Source of the DNA: Chloroflexota bacterium
GTDB taxonomy: Bacteria > Chloroflexota > Chloroflexia > Chloroflexales > Herpetosiphonaceae
Assembly (NCBI GenBank): GCA_020161265.1
Contig: JAIUOC010000007.1
Coordinates: 310,001 to 374,000, forward strand
Direction of reading: 5' to 3'
DNA: 64,000 nt
In this document: in pieces, positions 24,979 to 33,590 of the stretch
How positions within the stretch are numbered: the stretch's first letter is position 1
Layout of the letters: each line of letters opens with the position of its first letter
The notes under the pieces: generated by a model
What the model was told of the DNA's origin: nothing
What the model saw: only the letters and a program-made list of their open reading frames with translations
Database searches by the model: none
Program-made: the position numbers and the translations under genes

Positions 24979-26832
24979 ATGAACGGACAAACACTCCTCA
25001 CCCTTGCGCCCTTTGGGCTGCTGATGATCATCGCTTTGGTCAGTTGGTTGACTGGTCAGCGTTTGCGCACGCGCTTGTTGGGCTTAATCGCCAGTGGCTT
25101 GACGCTGGTAGCACTGGCAATCGTTTGGTGGCTCGCCCAAGGCGATTTACCGCTCGATGTTGGGCAACGCGCTTGGCTAAGTAGCTATGGCGTTGGCCCC
25201 AACCCGCTGATGCGTTCGCTGCTGACCTTGCACCTCGATGGCTTGAGCTTGCTGTTTGCCGCAATCACTCTATTGCTCACCAGCATTGGCTTTGCCCACT
25301 TGGCCTTGGCCTTGGGCCGTGGCTTGGTTGGTTATGGTCGGCTCTGGTCGGGCATTGCAATTATGGTGTTTGGCAGTTTGCTGGGCATTTTAGCTGGCGA
25401 TTTGCTGCTGTTGGCTTTTGGCTGGGGCTTGGCCTTGTTGGGCAGCACTCTGGCCCGCCAAGTTGTGGGCAGCGATGATCAACGTACACCTTCGGCCTTG
25501 GGCATGAGCGGATTAAGTGGCTTTGCCATTTTGGTCGCCGTGCTTAGTCAGTCGGTGCGCCCCGAAGATGTGCTTGATGGCTCGTTTGTAATGGCCGACA
25601 TTGGAGTTGGCCAATATTTGCGCACGTGGTTGCCGCTAGCAGTTGGAGTAGGCATCGCGCTCGGCTTCCCGCCATTTGGCCGCGTGCTGAGCGACGATGA
25701 AGATACGACTCCAGCGTTGCATGGCTTGATCATTAGTGCTGGCGTGCCAGTTTTGGCAGTCTACACATTTTTGCGTTTCTTCGGGCTCAATCTTGGCACA
25801 TGGCCGGAAGCATGGTTTGCGGCGTTGAGCTATGTTGGCGCTTTGGCCAGCATCGTTGGCGCAGCCTATGCCTTACGAGCAACCCGTTTTGGCCCCTTGG
25901 TTGGCTGGCAAGCGGTCGCGCAATGGGGCAATGTCGCCATGGCCTTAGGTCGCTACGAGCCAAATCTGCCACTCGGCGGCGAGCACAACACCGCCGTGGT
26001 GATGGCAACCCTCACAATCACCGTCACAACCTTGGTGGCAACCATGCTCGGAGCCATGGCCTTGGGTACGTTGGAGCGCCGCAGTGGCAGCGACCTGATC
26101 GCCAAACAACCAGCCTTAGGTGCACCATTACGCGCCGCTGGTTTAGCCTATGCCCTTGCCACTGCCGCCGCCGTCGGCTTGCCTGCGTTGCCAAGCTTTT
26201 GGGCACGTCGCTGGCTGATGGATTATACGGGCGCTGGTGGTTGGAGCATGGGAGTCTTTTTCGTCAGCAGTGGTTTGCTATTACTCTCATTTATTGGCTC
26301 GAATGCGCTGTTTTGGCGGGTCGATCCGCAACGCCCTGTTACCCCAGTTGATGCTGGTCGCGCCAATGATGGTTTATTGCTCGGCTTGAGTTTGCCCTTG
26401 ATTGGCCTGAGCTTGGTTCCTGAAGTTTTAGTTTGGTTGTTGCAACCAGCCTTGCGCACGTTACAAGCAGTGCCTAGCCCAATGGATGATCTTGGGAGCA
26501 TGAGCTGGGGCTTGCGCGGCAGTTTGGTGCTTGGTTTTATGCTGTTGCTTTTTGGCTGTTTTCGCTCACAACGTCAGGCAATGATGCCTTGGAATGGTGG
26601 CGAACAACCTGATCGTGATGATGGTACAGCCCATTTGCCAGCAGCGAGCAGCCGTATGCTCAGTGGCCTTGCAGTTTTGGGCAATCCACGACCAGCCTTG
26701 CGTCAAAGCCATAGCATCTTACAAGGCCTCAGCAGCCAGATCGCCTGGATTTTGCAATTCTTCAGCGGGCGCTACTATCTAACCGGAATTCTGATCGCGG
26801 CCCTGACCATTGTCCTGTTATTAATGCAATAG
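24979..26832 (+). CDS. NuoL/HyfB-like antiporter-type membrane subunit
   Basis: The 617-residue protein has about 14-16 hydrophobic segments and the layout of Mrp-antiporter-like subunits of complex I and group-4 hydrogenases, including a core helix pair around FPPFGRVLSDDEDTTPALHGLIISAG where the family has a PLHxWLPxA-type loop. The channel Lys that normally precedes that loop is missing (AVGVGIALG), and the earlier WE motif is replaced by FGWG, so proton translocation by this subunit is doubtful. The C-terminal third has extra helices, consistent with a long lateral or anchoring helix. It starts three bases after the large-subunit stop, so the two are one operon. Confidence 0.8.
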   Translation: MNGQTLLTLAPFGLLMIIALVSWLTGQRLRTRLLGLIASGLTLVALAIVWWLAQGDLPLDVGQRAWLSSYGVGPNPLMRSLLTLHLDGLSLLFAAITLLLTSIGFAHLALALGRGLVGYGRLWSGIAIMVFGSLLGILAGDLLLLAFGWGLALLGSTLARQVVGSDDQRTPSALGMSGLSGFAILVAVLSQSVRPEDVLDGSFVMADIGVGQYLRTWLPLAVGVGIALGFPPFGRVLSDDEDTTPALHGLIISAGVPVLAVYTFLRFFGLNLGTWPEAWFAALSYVGALASIVGAAYALRATRFGPLVGWQAVAQWGNVAMALGRYEPNLPLGGEHNTAVVMATLTITVTTLVATMLGAMALGTLERRSGSDLIAKQPALGAPLRAAGLAYALATAAAVGLPALPSFWARRWLMDYTGAGGWSMGVFFVSSGLLLLSFIGSNALFWRVDPQRPVTPVDAGRANDGLLLGLSLPLIGLSLVPEVLVWLLQPALRTLQAVPSPMDDLGSMSWGLRGSLVLGFMLLLFGCFRSQRQAMMPWNGGEQPDRDDGTAHLPAASSRMLSGLAVLGNPRPALRQSHSILQGLSSQIAWILQFFSGRYYLTGILIAALTIVLLLMQ

Positions 26833-26873
26833 AGGAAGCTTGGTCACCTCGCCGTGACGAGCATAAACAGCCT

Positions 26874-27623
26874 ATGACAATCACCATCTGGATTTTAATT
26901 ACATTGCTGGTAGCCAGCGGCGCAGTTATCGCGATTATGCGCGATTGGCGCTTTAGTCTGATTGCGGTCTTGGTTAATTATATTGCCCAAGGCTTGTTTA
27001 TTGCCCAACAGCAATTTGTTGTGCCCGATTTGGTGATTGCTGGGCGGCAGTTTAGCTCGCTGGTGTTTATCAAATTAATTACTGGCATCGGCGTGGCGAT
27101 CATTCTTGGCATTACCGCACTCACCTTTTCTCGTGAGTATGGGCTGGAAGATCTTGACGAATTTTCTTTGGCTGAACTACGGCGGGCTGCGCGGGTAGCT
27201 CAACGCGCCAGCAGCCAAGAAAATCGCAAATTCGGCGATTATATTGTGCCAATCTGGTCAACCGTGTTGGTGGGCTTGGCTAGTTTCTTCTTGCCACGCG
27301 TGTTGCCTTTGGCGGTCGAAATGTATCCCGACCAAGTGGGTTTGGCGCGAGCAATCGATTTTATGTGGTATTGGCAAGTTTTTATTGGCTTGATTAGCCT
27401 GGTGCTCGCAACCGATATTTTGAAAATTGGGCTAGGCTTGTTGCTCTGCCTCAGCGGCCTCGATTTGCTCTACACCACCTTGGCCAACCGCATTAATATT
27501 TTGGCACTGGGAACGCTCAGTTTGGTTACCTTGCTCTTGGCTTTAGCGATTGCCTACCTCAGCGGCTTACTCTATGGTCGCTTCAAAACCTTGAATCTCA
27601 GTGAAACGGAGCGCCTGAAATGA
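26874..27623 (+). CDS. HyfE/NuoK-like membrane subunit
   Basis: The 249-residue protein has about six to seven membrane segments split by a charged cytoplasmic stretch (about residues 85-120, rich in Glu, Arg and Ala). The last segments, with GLGLLLCLSGLDLLYTTLANRI, resemble the NuoK/HyfE helices of complex I and hydrogenase-4-type complexes. It is longer than NuoK (about 100 residues) and near the length of HyfE. It lies 41 bases after the NuoL-like gene and overlaps the next gene by four bases. The assignment rests on context and the C-terminal segment; alone it would be called an integral membrane protein. Confidence 0.65.
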   Translation: MTITIWILITLLVASGAVIAIMRDWRFSLIAVLVNYIAQGLFIAQQQFVVPDLVIAGRQFSSLVFIKLITGIGVAIILGITALTFSREYGLEDLDEFSLAELRRAARVAQRASSQENRKFGDYIVPIWSTVLVGLASFFLPRVLPLAVEMYPDQVGLARAIDFMWYWQVFIGLISLVLATDILKIGLGLLLCLSGLDLLYTTLANRINILALGTLSLVTLLLALAIAYLSGLLYGRFKTLNLSETERLK

Positions 27624-29074
27624 CCTTCTTGCTGATGTTTTGCTTGCCATTGGTCATGGCGGCGGTCTGTTTTGCCTTGCGTCAACAACAAGGGTTAGTG
27701 CAAATTTTGGCAATTGGCACCACAATTTTGCTCGGTTGGGTGATTTGGCAGGTGCCAGTTGATCAGCCACTGAGCATTGTTGGCGTGAGCATGACGGTGC
27801 GAGCAATCAACCGTTTGTTTTTATTGGCGGTTGCAGGCAGCTTTGCAATTACCTTTATTGTGGCAACGCGGGTCGCGCATGGCGAAAATTTCGTCGTAAT
27901 TGGCCTGATCATTTTTAGTTTGATTAATGCAGCGCTAACCATCGACGTTCAATCGCCCTTTTTGATCACGCTGTTGCTGCTAGCCACAGGCTTGGCAATT
28001 ATTCTGGCCCAAGTCGATTTACCGATTGGCAGCCCAACCTTGCTGCGTGGTCGAGCAATCGGCAGCGGTTTGCGCTACTTGGTGTTGATGCTGTTGGCAG
28101 GGGTTTTGCTGGCCTTATGTTTTGTGCTGGCCGATCTTGAAAATACCCCTGATCGTTTGAGCACCACCTCGTTGGCACGCCCATTATTGGCCTTATTGAT
28201 CGTTGGCATCAGTCTGCGCTTGGCAATTATTCCATTTCACAGCTGGCTGCCCGATTTGCTCGAAGATTCGCCGCCCTTGGTCGGCATCTTGATTGGCATG
28301 ATCAATTTGGCAGCATTGCTGTTCTTGGTTTCAGCCTTTCAATTTTTGCTCGCACCAGGCTTGTTGACGCTTGATCCTGGGCGATTGCGCTTGGTACGCT
28401 TTTTTGCGCTTGGCTCGGCGATTGGCGGTAGTTTGCTGGCCATCCACGAACGACCATCATTACGACGCTTTTTGGCCATGTTGTTGATTTCCGACAGTGG
28501 CATGATGCTGTTCGGCGTGGTTTCCTCGACGACTGGCTTGACTGGAGCACTGTTTCAAGCCTTCAATCAATTGGTTTTGAGTGTGGTGCTGTGGACAGCC
28601 GTAGCTCTGCTAGAGCGGCCTGAACCGACGCGGGCAGCGGCTGGCGATGGTTGGTTGCGGCGGCGGCCATGGGCCAGTGGCGTGTTTATCTGCGGCGTTT
28701 TGGCCTTGCTCGGCATTCCACCATTCAATGGCTTTGCCAGCCGTACCTTGCTCTACCAAGGAGCTGCTGAGGAAGGTCGCGGCTATCTAATCGCATTGCT
28801 CATTGCCACGATGTTGGGAGCTTATGCTTTTGCCTTGGTCTTGCGTGACCATTTCTTGGGTCGTGCGCCAGCGGCCATGCCCGAAGAAGATTTAACCGAT
28901 TTTCGCGGCTTGGGGCTACCACCACCACCACCACAACGTACCGAACCACTCGGCGCAACCGCTGTGGCCGTGGCTTTGCTGGGAGCTTGTTTAGTGATTG
29001 GTTTGTACCCGCCGTTGGTACTCGATCCAATTATTGAAGCAGTTCGCGGCCTTACCTTCGTACAATTCCTCTAA
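27620..29074 (+). CDS. NuoN/HyfF-like antiporter-type membrane subunit
   Basis: This 484-residue protein has about 12-14 hydrophobic segments and the clearest antiporter signature in the operon: SLRLAIIPFHSWLPDLLED around residues 190-215. The residue that is usually Lys before PFHxWLPD is Arg here, and the Glu of helix 5 is not evident. A second conserved area, ALLGIPPFNGF (about 355-370), is also typical. It starts at an ATG overlapping the stop of the HyfE-like gene (ATGA). A short Pro run lies in a cytoplasmic loop (GLPPPPPQ). It should be a membrane-arm subunit of the same complex as the large subunit at 23869. Confidence 0.85.
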   Translation: MTFLLMFCLPLVMAAVCFALRQQQGLVQILAIGTTILLGWVIWQVPVDQPLSIVGVSMTVRAINRLFLLAVAGSFAITFIVATRVAHGENFVVIGLIIFSLINAALTIDVQSPFLITLLLLATGLAIILAQVDLPIGSPTLLRGRAIGSGLRYLVLMLLAGVLLALCFVLADLENTPDRLSTTSLARPLLALLIVGISLRLAIIPFHSWLPDLLEDSPPLVGILIGMINLAALLFLVSAFQFLLAPGLLTLDPGRLRLVRFFALGSAIGGSLLAIHERPSLRRFLAMLLISDSGMMLFGVVSSTTGLTGALFQAFNQLVLSVVLWTAVALLERPEPTRAAAGDGWLRRRPWASGVFICGVLALLGIPPFNGFASRTLLYQGAAEEGRGYLIALLIATMLGAYAFALVLRDHFLGRAPAAMPEEDLTDFRGLGLPPPPPQRTEPLGATAVAVALLGACLVIGLYPPLVLDPIIEAVRGLTFVQFL

Positions 29075-29089
29075 GCCCAAGGATTGCCT

Positions 29090-29671
29090 ATGAGCGAGCA
29101 ATGGCGGTGTTTTGTAGCGCTCGATTTGCCCGAGCCAATTCAGGCGCAACTCTTGGCGATCCAAGCCGAATTACAGCAATTGGGCTTGCCAATTCGTTGG
29201 AGCAAGCCCGAAAATCTGCATTTAACTTTGCAATTTTTGGGCAATGTAGCAGTTGAATTATTGCCCGATTTACAAACCAAGCTAACGCATGCCCTCGCTG
29301 AGCAAACTGCGCCAACTCTGAATTGCAATACATGGGGCTATTTTCCCAATGCCAGCCAACCGCAAGTCGTTTGGGCAGGTTTTGAGCAATGGCCCAACGA
29401 TTTACTGCAACTTCAGCAAGCAGTCGTTGACTGCAGTAGCCAAATTGGCATCATTGCCGAAACCCGCCCATGGCATCCCCACATCACCTTGGGCTACATC
29501 AAAGAGCGTTTAACCAAACACCAAATTGAGCAATTATCAAATCAATTGCAAGCCAGCCAATGGCCAGCAACACCAGCGATCTACCCAACTTGTCAACTTA
29601 TACGCAGCATAACTCAACCCCAAGCCAGCAGCTACCAAACCCTAGAGATATGGAGAATCGATCATGCGTGA
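29090..29671 (+). CDS. thpR: RNA 2',3'-cyclic phosphodiesterase (ThpR/LigT family)
   Basis: The 193-residue protein is a 2H phosphoesterase: it opens 2',3'-cyclic phosphates of RNA. Both HxTx motifs are present, HLTLQFLG near residue 44 and HITLGYI near residue 142, and the start RCFVALDLPEPIQAQL is characteristic of ThpR. Length is normal. The ATG at 29090 has AAGGA seven bases upstream; a TTG two codons earlier is possible but less likely. It sits behind the membrane-complex operon but is not functionally related to it, and overlaps the next gene by eight bases. Confidence 0.9.
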   Translation: MSEQWRCFVALDLPEPIQAQLLAIQAELQQLGLPIRWSKPENLHLTLQFLGNVAVELLPDLQTKLTHALAEQTAPTLNCNTWGYFPNASQPQVVWAGFEQWPNDLLQLQQAVVDCSSQIGIIAETRPWHPHITLGYIKERLTKHQIEQLSNQLQASQWPATPAIYPTCQLIRSITQPQASSYQTLEIWRIDHA

Positions 29672-30881
29672 TTATCGTTCAATGCTCACCTTGACCAATT
29701 TTATTATCGGCTTCTTTTTATTACTGAGTGGCTTTTTACTGGGCTTTGATCCAGCATCCTCGGATTATCCGAGTTTTTATATGGCTGGTGAAATTATTAA
29801 GGCCGATCAGGCCGATTTGCTGTATGACATGCCGACCCAAGCAATCTATCAAGCGCCATATCGTGAGTTTAATCCAAGTGTTGTTAGTGATCTATTAATT
29901 TATGTCAACCCGCCGCATACTGCTATTTTTATGGTTCCATTGACTTGGATTCCCTTTACAATCTCGTTTTTTGTTTGGTATGCGATTAACCTTGGCATTC
30001 TAGCCTATGTGATTTGGCTAATTTGGAATGACCTTGGCACAACTGAAAAAGCCAATAAATGGCTGATTGTGAGCGCAATTTTTGGGTTTCACACGATCGC
30101 CACAGTATTGTATCTCGGCACATTTTCGATTCTCATGCTGTTGGCAACCTATCAAATTTATCGTTCAACCCAACGTGAGCAATGGTTTAAAGCCGCTTTT
30201 TGGCTATTTTTAGCAACGTTTAAATTTCAATTCGTGCTCTTTATCGGTTTATGGCTGGTTCTTCAACGCTATTGGCGAGCCTTATTCTGGTTTGCCTTGA
30301 TCAGCCTTGGGTTTGTTGGCCTCAGCAGTTTAATTTGGGGCTGGGCGATGTGGCCAAATTATTTAGCTAGCGGCAACACCATGCTCAATCTATTTGATCA
30401 AAATGGGATCAAACCAAGCCAAACCTATACGTTGCGGGGAACTTTAGCCCTGTGGTTTGGCCCAGAAAACAAACCATTGATCAATACAGCTTCACAAATT
30501 GGCTTAGGCTTAGCAGCATTGGGTTTTGCTGGGCTAATCTGGCGTTCGGCCAAACATCCGCTGCAACAAGCCTGGAATTATAGCCTAGCTGTAACCTTGG
30601 GTGCATTGTTTTCGTTGCATATGTATGGTCACGATGCCATGCTCTATATCACGCCAGTGTTGTTGCTGTTCCAACTTTATCAACAACGCCAACAACCAAC
30701 GTGGTTACCAAAATATTGTTTAGCCTTGCCATGGCTCAGTTTAGTTGGCAATTCGATTCTGTTGAATGGTGAATTGGGCATACGCTTACCCACCTTGGTT
30801 GCGGCCAGTTTGTTAATTGTGATTATTCGTTTGCGCCAACTCTATCAATCGATCGAGCTTAAGCCAGCAACACCCAGCTAA
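29664..30881 (+). CDS. GT87-type (DUF2029) membrane glycosyltransferase-like protein
   Basis: The 405-residue protein has about ten membrane segments and the family pattern: an early periplasmic loop with DYPSFYMAGEIIKADQADLLYDM, followed by INPPHTAI-type text (YVNPPHTAIFMVPL), and a long set of helices. Members of GT87 transfer mannose or other sugars from polyprenyl-phosphate carriers outside the membrane. The Asp of the early loop is the usual catalytic candidate. The acceptor cannot be told. The ATG lies inside the end of the ThpR gene, so translation is probably coupled. Confidence 0.8.
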   Translation: MRDYRSMLTLTNFIIGFFLLLSGFLLGFDPASSDYPSFYMAGEIIKADQADLLYDMPTQAIYQAPYREFNPSVVSDLLIYVNPPHTAIFMVPLTWIPFTISFFVWYAINLGILAYVIWLIWNDLGTTEKANKWLIVSAIFGFHTIATVLYLGTFSILMLLATYQIYRSTQREQWFKAAFWLFLATFKFQFVLFIGLWLVLQRYWRALFWFALISLGFVGLSSLIWGWAMWPNYLASGNTMLNLFDQNGIKPSQTYTLRGTLALWFGPENKPLINTASQIGLGLAALGFAGLIWRSAKHPLQQAWNYSLAVTLGALFSLHMYGHDAMLYITPVLLLFQLYQQRQQPTWLPKYCLALPWLSLVGNSILLNGELGIRLPTLVAASLLIVIIRLRQLYQSIELKPATPS

Positions 30882-30942
30882 AAATCCAAGTACCAAATGC
30901 CAATAGTATTGCTTAAATTGCTTCATATGATCTTCATTGCTC

Positions 30943-30972
30943 CAACCTAGGCTTAGACTTATTACTAGGTTG
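30943..30972 (+). promoter_or_regulatory. Inverted repeat upstream of dioxygenase-like gene
   Basis: Perfect 8-bp arms CAACCTAG (30943-30950) and CTAGGTTG (30965-30972) separated by 14 bases, ending 17 bases before the next start codon. It could be an operator or a leader hairpin close to the ribosome site. Confidence 0.4.
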
Positions 30973-30989
30973 AATAAGGAGCACAGTGT

Positions 30990-31874
30990 ATGAGCCAAAC
31001 CGATGATTTGTTTGATTTAGGATTAAAAGCCGATTTAGCGATGTGGATGCGCAAGCCAACCGACCGCCGCCGTGTGCTCAAAATGGGCGCTGTTGGCATT
31101 GGTATGTTGCTGGCAGGCTATCAAGCTAAACAATCACCCCAACTGGCCCAAGCCGAAACCGATCTGATTAATGCGTGTGTGCAAATTCCTAGTGAAACGG
31201 CTGGGCCATATCCTGCTGATGGCTCAACAGCTTCAAGCCAAAATCTGAATGTGCTCACCCGCTCAGGGATTGTCCGCAACGATATTCGGCCAAGCCTCAA
31301 TACCAGCAATGTGGCGGCTGGCATGCCCTGTACAGTTGAATTAAGTTTGGTCAATATCAATGCCAATTGTGCTCCATTGGCTGGTTATGCTGTGTACATT
31401 TGGCATTGCACCAACGATGGTAAATATTCGATGTATAGCAGTGGGATCACCAACGAAGATTATTTGCGTGGTGTGCAAGCCTCGGATAGCAACGGCAAAG
31501 TGACCTTCACAACGATTTTCCCAGGTTGTTATGCTGGGCGCTGGCCGCATATCCATTTTGAGGTTTATCCTTCGCTAGCGTTGGCGACTGGCCCCAGCAA
31601 TATTGTGCATACCTCGCAATTGGCCTTGCCCGAAGCAAGTTGCAACGAGGTTTATGCCACCACAGGCTATAGCGCTAGCGTGCAAAATTTAGCCCAACTC
31701 GATATCGAAACCGATAATGTATTTGGCAATGATGATGGCGTGTTACAAATTGCCGCGGTGACGGGCAACACAAGCACTGGCTATACCGCCAAATTAAGCG
31801 TTGGCGTAGCTGGACCAAGCGTCGCAGTGACCGACCAAGTGTTTTTGCCTTGGGCCACGACTGCCGAAAATTAA
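30990..31874 (+). CDS. Intradiol ring-cleavage dioxygenase-like protein with Tat-like signal
   Basis: The 294-residue protein begins with a cytoplasmic stretch, then DRRRVLKMG and a hydrophobic segment, a twin-arginine-like signal suggesting export in folded form. The main domain matches intradiol dioxygenases (protocatechuate 3,4-dioxygenase type): AGPYPADG, then AVYIWHCTNDGKYSMY, then PGCYAGRWPHIHFEVY. The four non-haem Fe(III) ligands can be assigned as Tyr146, Tyr181, His187 and His189. Substrates would be catechol-like aromatics, but exported members of this group are poorly characterised. The C-terminus ends VFLPWATTAEN, resembling tails of other secreted proteins here. It is a single gene. 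Confidence 0.85.
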   Translation: MSQTDDLFDLGLKADLAMWMRKPTDRRRVLKMGAVGIGMLLAGYQAKQSPQLAQAETDLINACVQIPSETAGPYPADGSTASSQNLNVLTRSGIVRNDIRPSLNTSNVAAGMPCTVELSLVNINANCAPLAGYAVYIWHCTNDGKYSMYSSGITNEDYLRGVQASDSNGKVTFTTIFPGCYAGRWPHIHFEVYPSLALATGPSNIVHTSQLALPEASCNEVYATTGYSASVQNLAQLDIETDNVFGNDDGVLQIAAVTGNTSTGYTAKLSVGVAGPSVAVTDQVFLPWATTAEN

Positions 31875-31880
31875 GCGTTT

Positions 31881-31913
31881 GTTGCTTGCTTCAATCACCT
31901 TGGGGCAAGCAAC
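31881..31913. terminator. Stem-loop between convergent genes
   Basis: 9-bp perfect arms GTTGCTTGC and GCAAGCAAC around a 15-base loop, between the stops of the dioxygenase-like gene and the ComEA-like gene. No strong T-run on either side. Confidence 0.5.
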
Positions 31914-31915
31914 AC

Positions 31916-32602
31916 TTATTCAATCGTAATAAATGGCTCAATTTCAGCAAAAGTGCTTGCCCCAATTCCCTTGACCTCTTGCAGCGCCTCAATATTTGCA
32001 AATGGGCCATTTTCCTCACGATAGGCCACAATTCGCTGGGCAATTGCTTGGCCAATTTTGGGCAGGCTTTCTAGTTCGGCAGCACTCGCAGTGTTAATGT
32101 TAATCAATGTAGGTTGGCTTGTTGTGGCAATTGCTGTAGCCACCGCGATAGCCTGTGGTTCAACAGTTGGCTGAGTTGTCGGCGCAAGCGTTTCGCCAAC
32201 CACTGGCACATGCACATGCTGGGCATCTTGCAAATAAGCCGCTAAATTCAAGGCCTGTGAATCAGCCTCGGAATGCAAGCCCCCAGCCGCCTGAACCAAA
32301 TCATCAATTCGTGCACCAAGCGGCAAATCGTAGACTCCAGGCTTGGCAACCGCCCCACTGATATAAGCTGCTAGCAGTGCCAAGGTTGGGGTCGCTTCGG
32401 CCACGGCGAGAGTTGGGGTCAACTCCAAGGTTGGGGTTATCGATTCGAGAGTTGGCTCAGCAGTTGGGCTGGTGGTTGGCCACAAGCTCAAGGCCTGCTC
32501 ACTTTCCGAGCCAGCGCTGGCCGTCGATTGCCAAAGATTCCAGCCCAATACGGCAGCGACTGCCAAACCCACCAGCCATTGCCAACGAATCTGTTGCAAC
32601 AT
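31916..32602 (-). CDS. comEA: ComEA-family DNA-binding competence protein
   Basis: The 228-residue protein has an N-terminal membrane anchor (WLVGLAVAAVLGWNLW), a Pro/Thr/Glu-rich linker, an SLBB domain (about 80-140; YISGAVAKPGVYDLP) and a C-terminal helix-hairpin-helix domain (about 165-228; INTASAAELESLPKIGQAIAQ and LQEVKGIGASTF). In other bacteria ComEA binds incoming double-stranded DNA outside the membrane during transformation. No other competence gene is adjacent. The arrangement is the usual one for the family, with a longer linker than average. Confidence 0.93.
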   Translation of the reverse strand: MLQQIRWQWLVGLAVAAVLGWNLWQSTASAGSESEQALSLWPTTSPTAEPTLESITPTLELTPTLAVAEATPTLALLAAYISGAVAKPGVYDLPLGARIDDLVQAAGGLHSEADSQALNLAAYLQDAQHVHVPVVGETLAPTTQPTVEPQAIAVATAIATTSQPTLININTASAAELESLPKIGQAIAQRIVAYREENGPFANIEALQEVKGIGASTFAEIEPFITIE

Positions 32603-32668
32603 ACAAACTCCTTTCGATCAGTATGCAAAATCTGGTATCTTTAGAGCCACAAACGAGCATTTTTTGGC

Positions 32669-33460
32669 ATGAAGGAAGCCCAATTGAAGCAAATTCGTGA
32701 TCTCTTGCCCAAGTTTTGCCCAATTCCACGGGGCATCGTGCTAATGGGCACGCCGAACGAGCAATTAAGCGATTTGGCTAAACGTTTTGGTGGCACACGC
32801 GAGTCGTATGCGGAAGAAGCGCCCCAGCATCCAGTCGAAATTGCCGCCTTTGCCATGGCTCAAGTTCCGATAACCAACGCCCTGTATGCCGAATGGATCA
32901 AACATTCTGGCCAGCGTGCGCCGATTGTTTGGCATGGTTCGCAACCACCTGCCGAATTAGCCGACTATCCAGTGGTTGATGTAACTTGGGATGAAGCGGT
33001 AGCATGTTGCGATTGGCTCAGCCGCGAAGTTAATTTGGCTTTGCGATTGCCCAGCGAAGCCGAGTGGGAACGCGCTGCCCGTGGCGACGATACGCGGATC
33101 TATCCTTGGGGCGATCAGGCCGATCCAACAATGATGAATATCAAAGAAAGCATGCGCGGCGGCTTAGCTCCGGTTGGTAGTTATCCCCAAGCGGCTAGTC
33201 CATTTGGGGTTTACGATCTGGCAGGCAATATTTGGGAATGGACAAGTTCGCTGCAAAAATCGTATCCCTATCGTGCTGATGATGGCCGCGAGGCTCGCCA
33301 ACCAGCGCCAGAGGCTGATCGACGGCGGATTATGCGTGGTGGTTGTTGGGGCAACCCTGGCCATTTTGCCCGCAATACCTGTCGTTTTCGCTTGCATCCT
33401 GAGCGTTCAACTCATTTATTGGGCTTTCGGCTGGCCTATAGCTTGCTAGATAGCGATTAA
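32669..33460 (+). CDS. SUMF1/formylglycine-generating-enzyme-like domain protein
   Basis: The 263-residue protein is almost entirely one SUMF1/FGE fold: GIVLMGTP near the start, FAMAQVPITNALYAEW, DYPVVDVTWDEAVACCDWL, LRLPSEAEWERAARG, YPWGD, GVYDLAGNIWEWT and RIMRGGCWGN with LGFRLAY at the end. True FGEs oxidise a sulfatase Cys to formylglycine; other members are iron oxidases or mere binding domains. Cys residues occur near the expected area (GGCWGNPGHFARNTC), but the spacing does not let me claim FGE activity, and no sulfatase lies in the window. No signal peptide. No good ribosome site was seen at the ATG. Confidence 0.85.
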   Translation: MKEAQLKQIRDLLPKFCPIPRGIVLMGTPNEQLSDLAKRFGGTRESYAEEAPQHPVEIAAFAMAQVPITNALYAEWIKHSGQRAPIVWHGSQPPAELADYPVVDVTWDEAVACCDWLSREVNLALRLPSEAEWERAARGDDTRIYPWGDQADPTMMNIKESMRGGLAPVGSYPQAASPFGVYDLAGNIWEWTSSLQKSYPYRADDGREARQPAPEADRRRIMRGGCWGNPGHFARNTCRFRLHPERSTHLLGFRLAYSLLDSD

Positions 33461-33501
33461 ATGCTGGCTCAATTCAATCGAAAAAAAAGCCAAAAGCGTG
33501 G

Positions 33502-33507
33502 TATAAT
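33502..33507 (+). promoter_or_regulatory. -10 box (TATAAT) before the phoU pair
   Basis: A perfect TATAAT 84 bases before the first phoU start, in non-coding sequence right after the previous gene. No convincing -35 element at the usual distance. Confidence 0.5.
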
Positions 33508-33590
33508 CGCAGGCTATTCACGGGTAGCTAATCTAGCATCCAACTAGCATATCGAGCAGGCGTAGCCTTCCTAGCGCATCGGAGGATGGT

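Noticed and set aside
32669..33460. Sulfatase-activating FGE
   Set aside because: The SUMF1 fold is clear, but the Cys spacing does not match the known active-site pair and no sulfatase is in the window, so only the fold is reported.
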